A stretch of DNA of 23,291 nucleotides, taken from Larix sibirica. Taxonomy: Eukaryota; Streptophyta; Pinopsida; Pinales; Pinaceae. The stretch covers positions 1 to 23,291 of the forward strand of contig NWUY0300103325.1 of NCBI GenBank assembly GCA_004151065.3, read 5' to 3'. Shown here piece after piece: positions 18,690 to 23,291 of this stretch (positions are counted from its first letter, which is position 1; every line of letters starts with the position of its first letter). The notes under the pieces were generated by a model. The model was given only the letters and a program-made list of their open reading frames with translations, made no database searches and had not been told where the DNA came from. Position numbers and translations under genes: made by a program.

Positions 18690-21479
18690 TGGTTGCAATG
18701 TCTATTTCATTGGAAAATACCCGAACTAGGAAAAAAGTTGAAGAAGTGCCTTGGCCTAAATATGGTTTTGTGGCCAATCCCTCTTCCATCCATGCAATCT
18801 CTTTTGTTAATCGGAAATTGCAGCACTACCAATGTCATAAACAAATGTCACATCATCTATATCAACAGTTGCATTGGCCAAAGAAGCATGTGTTTCATTT
18901 GAAGAGAGGTATTTTTTTGCATGGTGTGGTGTTTAGAAATTCTCGTGGATTGTGACATTTCTTCCAAATTAAGCATAGGATGTCCATTGCATCTAAATGA
19001 AGATGCTTATTTTTCCTTGGGAAATATGGCTATCTTGTTCTAAATGCAAAACATAAGATGGTTTTGAATTAATTTGTTGCCATCCATTCATAAATAAAAA
19101 GGATACTAGTATTCAAATTCTTTCTTTATGTGTTTTAGGAGGTTTGGGGGAATTTATTATTGTGGAAAAGGTCATCCAAGAAATGTGTGATTCCAAATCT
19201 CATTTGTCATCTATTGTGGCTTGATTAGAGTACCATATCTTCCATACATGTCCCCATTTTTTAAAAGGAATGCAATAGTGTAATAGGCCATGTATAATAT
19301 GGATTTTGACAATGGATCAACAAGAAATTGTTCATCCCAGGATCCATTAATTAAAGCATATTTATGTATGGTCAAATCCATGCCTGGTCTCATCATAGTA
19401 AAGCTACATCTAGGTCAAAGACTACTTTGTCATTTGCTTCCACTGAGATTCATGATAGGTTATATACCATTGATTGGTAAGGGCCACAATGTATTCACTA
19501 CCTGACCTAGAGATTTTATTTTTCTCAGGCTCACTACGCATGGCTGCCTCCCTTGGATGCAAAATATTTTTCTTGGTTAGAGGTTCTGTTGTTGAAATTT
19601 TGTAACCTTGAAATTTTCCACGATCATTCTTGCATCTTTGAAACTTTACAAATAAGTTAATGTATTTGATTTATCAATATTTTCTTTGTCATTTTGTCTA
19701 TAGATATTCAAATCCACACACATCTTCTTAGTCGACTTATCTTTGAATTCTATAAGAATATTGATTATAGGAATTGTGTTAAATGGTACCCATTCATTAT
19801 TCACACGAAAAGTTGATTTTGACTTTAAACCTAGTAAGGTAATATAGTCATCCAATGCATCACCGCATAGACTGGTTTCTATCCCAATTCCTTTTCCTAT
19901 TAGAATTGGTAGAATGGGAAGAGCATACACAACCTTATTACTTCTAAGTAGAGGCTTCAACAATAGGCCAATCAAATCATGGCCAAGTACTTTATAATGA
20001 ACAAGTGTTCTTTACAAGGATCTTGGACATATGTTGATATGCAAAATTGAGGGTAGTCCTCCCAATAATAACAAACACATCAGTATGGTTAATTTCAAAT
20101 TCCCTCTATATGGAATGTGGCAATTCCCAAAGATTTGTTTGTCCATACATTATTTCTGGCCTTAATTTTTTTGGAGCAAGGAACATTCTTCTCTCCTCGA
20201 AAGCCTTCCAATGTTGTAGCAAAAATCCGAAATAGGTTCTATTTCTTGATGGGTGTATATTCCTTTGGTTGGACACCTTCAATTGAAACCCGATCATGAC
20301 ATAGACAAGGCTATCCATCCAAATATGAATAGATCATATAGTACGTATCCTTCACAATTTTCCCCCGTTTTTCCCAAAATTCTCAACTACCATCAAAGAA
20401 ATGATTCATAAACATATTCATTTTGGTTGTGATAAATGATTGTTGCTAATCAATCCCAATTCCAGACATCTTCCTATACTCTACAACCATAAGAGGAAAA
20501 TACAATAACCAATGATAAATATCTTGGAATGCAATAATCTCATCGTCCTCCATTCCCAAACTTTCCATATTTTTCCACTAGTGCTTTGCAGTGTATTTTT
20601 CCATAGCATATTTGGGATTCTTCCTCTTAAACTTATTAGGTGATGTCCGCTCTCAACTGCTATCTTCCTGGAGTGGTTTTTAGGTATCTTCTCTTTCAGG
20701 CTCTTTGATCATATTCGGAAACATGGGGGGATTCATATATTGTTGAATCTTCATATTGACTCTAGGAAATTTCCAGTGTAGTGAAATCCAGACAAAAATA
20801 GAACACTATGACCCCTTAATATGTGGTAGGTTGAACCAAACTCCAATTTTGAAAATAAAATGCATGAACCAAATGAAGAGTTCCATTCATTTATGGGTAT
20901 GGAAAATTTCTTGTAGCATATAGATATTGCATGCATGGTTTGACATTATTTGTCTTGGATATGAATTCGATATTCTTCTCCAAACATATTTGGATCTTTC
21001 TTTGTGAATATGTATTTGCAATTTCCTGGTTTGTATAGAGATTACATACCATAGATCTAGCTACAAAGATTTTAAGAATTTCCACTGTTGGATTGATTCA
21101 TGGCTGATTTAGAACTATATTTAAACTAGTCTCAACTAACTGTGATTTAGCTTTATTTTTCTCTTCTTTAATCTATTGACATCACTAGCTTGTTGTTGTA
21201 TTGATCAATTTGTTTAGATAGGAAAATAATCCAAATATTTCTTAAGGCTTCAGAAATTGTTGCACCATGTTTCCTAGACAATGTAGCTATTGTTGTGTCT
21301 AGATTTCCCAACTGTTGCTACTACCTTGCTCTCATTTGAATTAAAATATCTTTGCACAAGTTATGCTTTGTGTTTATTGGTGCTATTTTAGTGTCAAAAT
21401 AATAGTGCATGGCTAGTGCTTGGATGCTAATATTTGATTACTGAGACATATTTTGTTGTTGATACAACAACATTTCCAT
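18690..21479 (-). pseudogene. Orphan ORF B: large unrecognised protein (broken)
   Basis: I do not recognise the family. A frame from the ATG at 21479 (MEMLLYQQQNMSQ) has a helical N-terminal part (IATLSRKHGATISEALRNIW) and runs to about 20755. A second frame (MKIQQYMNPPMFPNMIKEPE at 20754) carries FQDIYHWLLYFPLMVVEYRK, FWEKRGKIVKDTYYMIYSYL and CHDRVSIEGVQPKEYTPIKK to about 20090. A third (to 19211) carries SNKVVYALPILPILIGKGIG, STFRVNNEWVPFNTIPIINI and LINGSWDEQFLVDPLSKSIL. A fourth continues to about 18690. About 900 codons are covered with some 20 stops and at least three frameshifts. It ends where the LTR of element 2 begins. It could be a captured or element-borne ORF or a host pseudogene. 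Confidence 0.5.
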
Positions 21480-22280
21480 TTTTATGCTTGAAAAAAGTTT
21501 CAATAACAATTTCCCCTCTCTTCATTAGACATTGAAAAAAATAGACTTGGTTTTGCAATTTTAAGGAAGCAACATTTGTTGAGATATGTTTTTTTTAATT
21601 CCAAATGCAATACTAATACATAATTGTGTTGGCTATTTTTTTTCGCTTGTCAAGTAGATAGCCTCCCTTGGATTATATTAGTATGTTCCATGTTCATTCG
21701 TTTTGGTGTCTATAATATTTCAATGTCGTTTGTGGTTTGGTCTACGTCATTTTTAAAACTAATGCAACAGGTGCAAGTATTTGGACTACATTGCAAATTT
21801 GGTTCTCTAGGTACTTTTTGTGTTCTATAATTCCCTCTATTGGTACAAAGCCTAAAATTTCCAATGAATCATTGTCTCTATATGGAGCAAGTTATTTTCT
21901 CCTATTTGGCCCAAATGCGGAAGAGATAGATCACACATTATAAAGTTCACATTTGATTCGGTTGCAACACTTTTATTATGATGCAAGATATTGTCTATTT
22001 GATGCCTTTGTCATGCTTTTGCATTTTCTCTATACATAATTAGAAATAAGAGAAGGGATTGTGAATCATTTTCGTCTTTCATTAGAATCCAAATACATTG
22101 CATCTCTTTAATCAATGTGAACATACTTAGCTATTGAGTTCATCTTGAATTTGCACCATGTAACAAATGTTGGCATGTATCTCGATTGAATGTCTATGTT
22201 TCCATTGCAATCGATTGGGATGAATACAAAAGGCTTGTGGGAAGATATTTTCTACATTAAATGGTTTTCATAGTGGCTCA
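21480..22280. other. About 800 bp with only weak coding signal
   Basis: Short open frames exist on both strands. A minus-strand stretch at about 21893-21742 (APYRDNDSLEILGFVPIEGI) looks more protein-like than the overlapping plus-strand frames, but it is only about 50 codons. No motif, repeat or RNA gene is recognised. Confidence 0.3.
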
Positions 22281-22835
22281 ATGTCCCAACCTTTTTTTGG
22301 TCACTGGCAAAAAAAAATATCTTTCATTTTTGGTCCAAATACAGAATATTGCTGTAATATTTTGTTTCATGGTCAAGCACTAGCCTTTGGCCACTTCAAA
22401 CCATTAATCGAATACATGGGAATAAACTATGTGACAAATGTTCCAAGGAAAATTCCTAATAACCTATGCAATAAACAATGCCACGAAAATGAAATTGATT
22501 TACATCTATTGAAAAAACACTTTCGCAACAAGGCCTACATATTTCTAGTTTGGTGATTGGTGATTGCCATGATTCTCTATTTGAATTTGTTTGCAACCTA
22601 GTTCCATTTTTTGATGTGCAAACATTAAGAAAAGAAATGGCACAAACATTCTACAATTTCTTAATGGAAAATGGCATGCACATAGCCAATTTCCTTAACA
22701 AGTATCTAACTCAATTAACAATCAGGAAAAAGACTCTTGTCTCAAAATAGCAAGGATATGCTATCAATTTATCAAGGCTATATGAACAAGGAAAGATAGA
22801 AGGAAATGAATTTTAAATACAATGGTTGTATGAAT
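22281..22835 (+). pseudogene. Unrecognised plus-strand coding remnant
   Basis: The frame at 22281-22556 (FKPLIEYMGINYVTNVPRKI) and the overlapping frame at 22550-22750 (VPFFDVQTLRKEMAQTFYNF, then ENGMHIANFLNKYLTQLTIR) join through a likely frameshift near 22550. The second continues past TAG at 22748-22750 (INLSRLYEQGKIEGNEF) to a TAA near 22815. The composition is protein-like, helical and soluble. No known motif is seen. It is the only credible coding on the plus strand, opposite to everything else in the window. Confidence 0.35.
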
Positions 22836-22982
22836 TATTAAGTGTTAATATATTTATTTGGAACAAAATTTGGAAACAAATTTCAACATGATTCTATGCA
22901 ACATAGAGTTCTTCCTAGGTCCTATACCTACTATACAATAGCATAGCCTCAACACTTTTGCATTTTCGGCCATTTCTATAGG

Positions 22983-23291
22983 AGCATGGTTTAGATGGCT
23001 CTAGTAATATTCCATATTCATTTGCATTCTTTGCATCATTTACCAAACCAATTGGTGTAAACATGGAGTTTCTTAAAATGCATCAAGGCATTGGATCAAA
23101 GACTAGGAAACGTTGGGCGAAGTCTTCTACAAAAAAAGTACAAAGAATTCATTGTTTAAAGATAGAAATACGAATGCAAGGAAAATTTCTACGACAACAA
23201 CGAATTGCCTATGATAAAGGGGTGAAAGAAATAAATTCCTACTTGCAATCAATTCAAGACTGTTATACCTCAATATTACACATTACGTATT
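22983..23291 (+). pseudogene. Partial unrecognised ORF running off the right end
   Basis: This frame is open for all 309 bp from the stop at 22980-22982 to the window end. The first internal ATG that looks right is at 23063 (MEFLKMHQGIGSKTRKRWAK). The tail is basic and Gln-rich (IRMQGKFLRQQRIAYDKGVK). It is in the same frame as the remnant at 22550-22835, with several stops between, so it may be the continuation of that gene. The 3' end is outside the window. Confidence 0.35.

Noticed and set aside
20117-20299. Overlapping plus- and minus-strand ORFs around 20047-20318
   Set aside because: They are shadows of the orphan ORF B frame that reads CHDRVSIEGVQPKEYTPIKK.
1-23291. CRISPR arrays, tRNA or rRNA genes, bacterial operons, organelle DNA
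   Set aside because: None of the expected repeats, cloverleaf sequences, conserved rRNA cores or operon layouts were seen; the content is plant retrotransposon.

Overview
This window looks like plant nuclear DNA made almost entirely of old, decayed repeats. It is visibly AT-rich. I recognise no intact host gene, tRNA, rRNA, CRISPR array or prokaryotic operon. Every recognisable protein domain belongs to Ty3/Gypsy LTR retrotransposons on the minus strand, broken by stops and frameshifts. The decay and the large unrecognised repeat-associated ORFs suggest a large repeat-rich plant genome, perhaps a gymnosperm. That placement is inference.

Left part (1-6215, minus strand): element 1. From right to left it has an approximately 970-bp LTR (about 6215-5249), a primer-binding-like site, gag (5217-3564), aspartic protease (3567-2680), an RNase H carrying D-E-D-D residues (2646-2090), reverse transcriptase (2045-1079), a second RNase H whose catalytic acids are missing, and the zinc-binding start of integrase, which runs off the window at base 1. 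The order protease - RNase H - RT - degenerate RNase H is the most interesting architecture here. It resembles the dual-RNase H Tat-type elements, but the active domain is on the unexpected side of RT.

Middle (6262-10760): a decayed, unrecognised ORF of about 1,000 codons on the minus strand (orphan ORF A, 9405-6262) with a long coiled-coil C-terminal half. It ends next to the LTR of element 1. To its right is a diverged minisatellite with a period of about 31 bp (9620-10260), then about 500 bp with no clear content.

Centre-right (10761-18672, minus strand): element 2, a different Ty3/Gypsy family. It has a 457-bp candidate 5' LTR (18672-18216, boundaries inferred), an unrecognised ORF before gag (18163-17540), gag with two CCHC zinc knuckles, protease, a gag-capsid-like stretch between protease and RT, RT (YFDD intact), RNase H and a full integrase. 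The frame from RT to the integrase end is continuous apart from nonsense codons. One of those stops sits exactly where the catalytic Glu of the DD35E triad belongs. No matching 3' LTR is visible.

Right (18690-23291): a second large unrecognised minus-strand pseudo-ORF (orphan ORF B, 21479-18690) ends at the LTR of element 2. Beyond it are weak plus-strand coding remnants (22281-23291), the last running off the window.

Nothing here is likely to make a functional protein. The retroelement domains would once have cooperated in reverse transcription and integration. The two orphan ORFs and the pre-gag ORF are the unexplained cargo.
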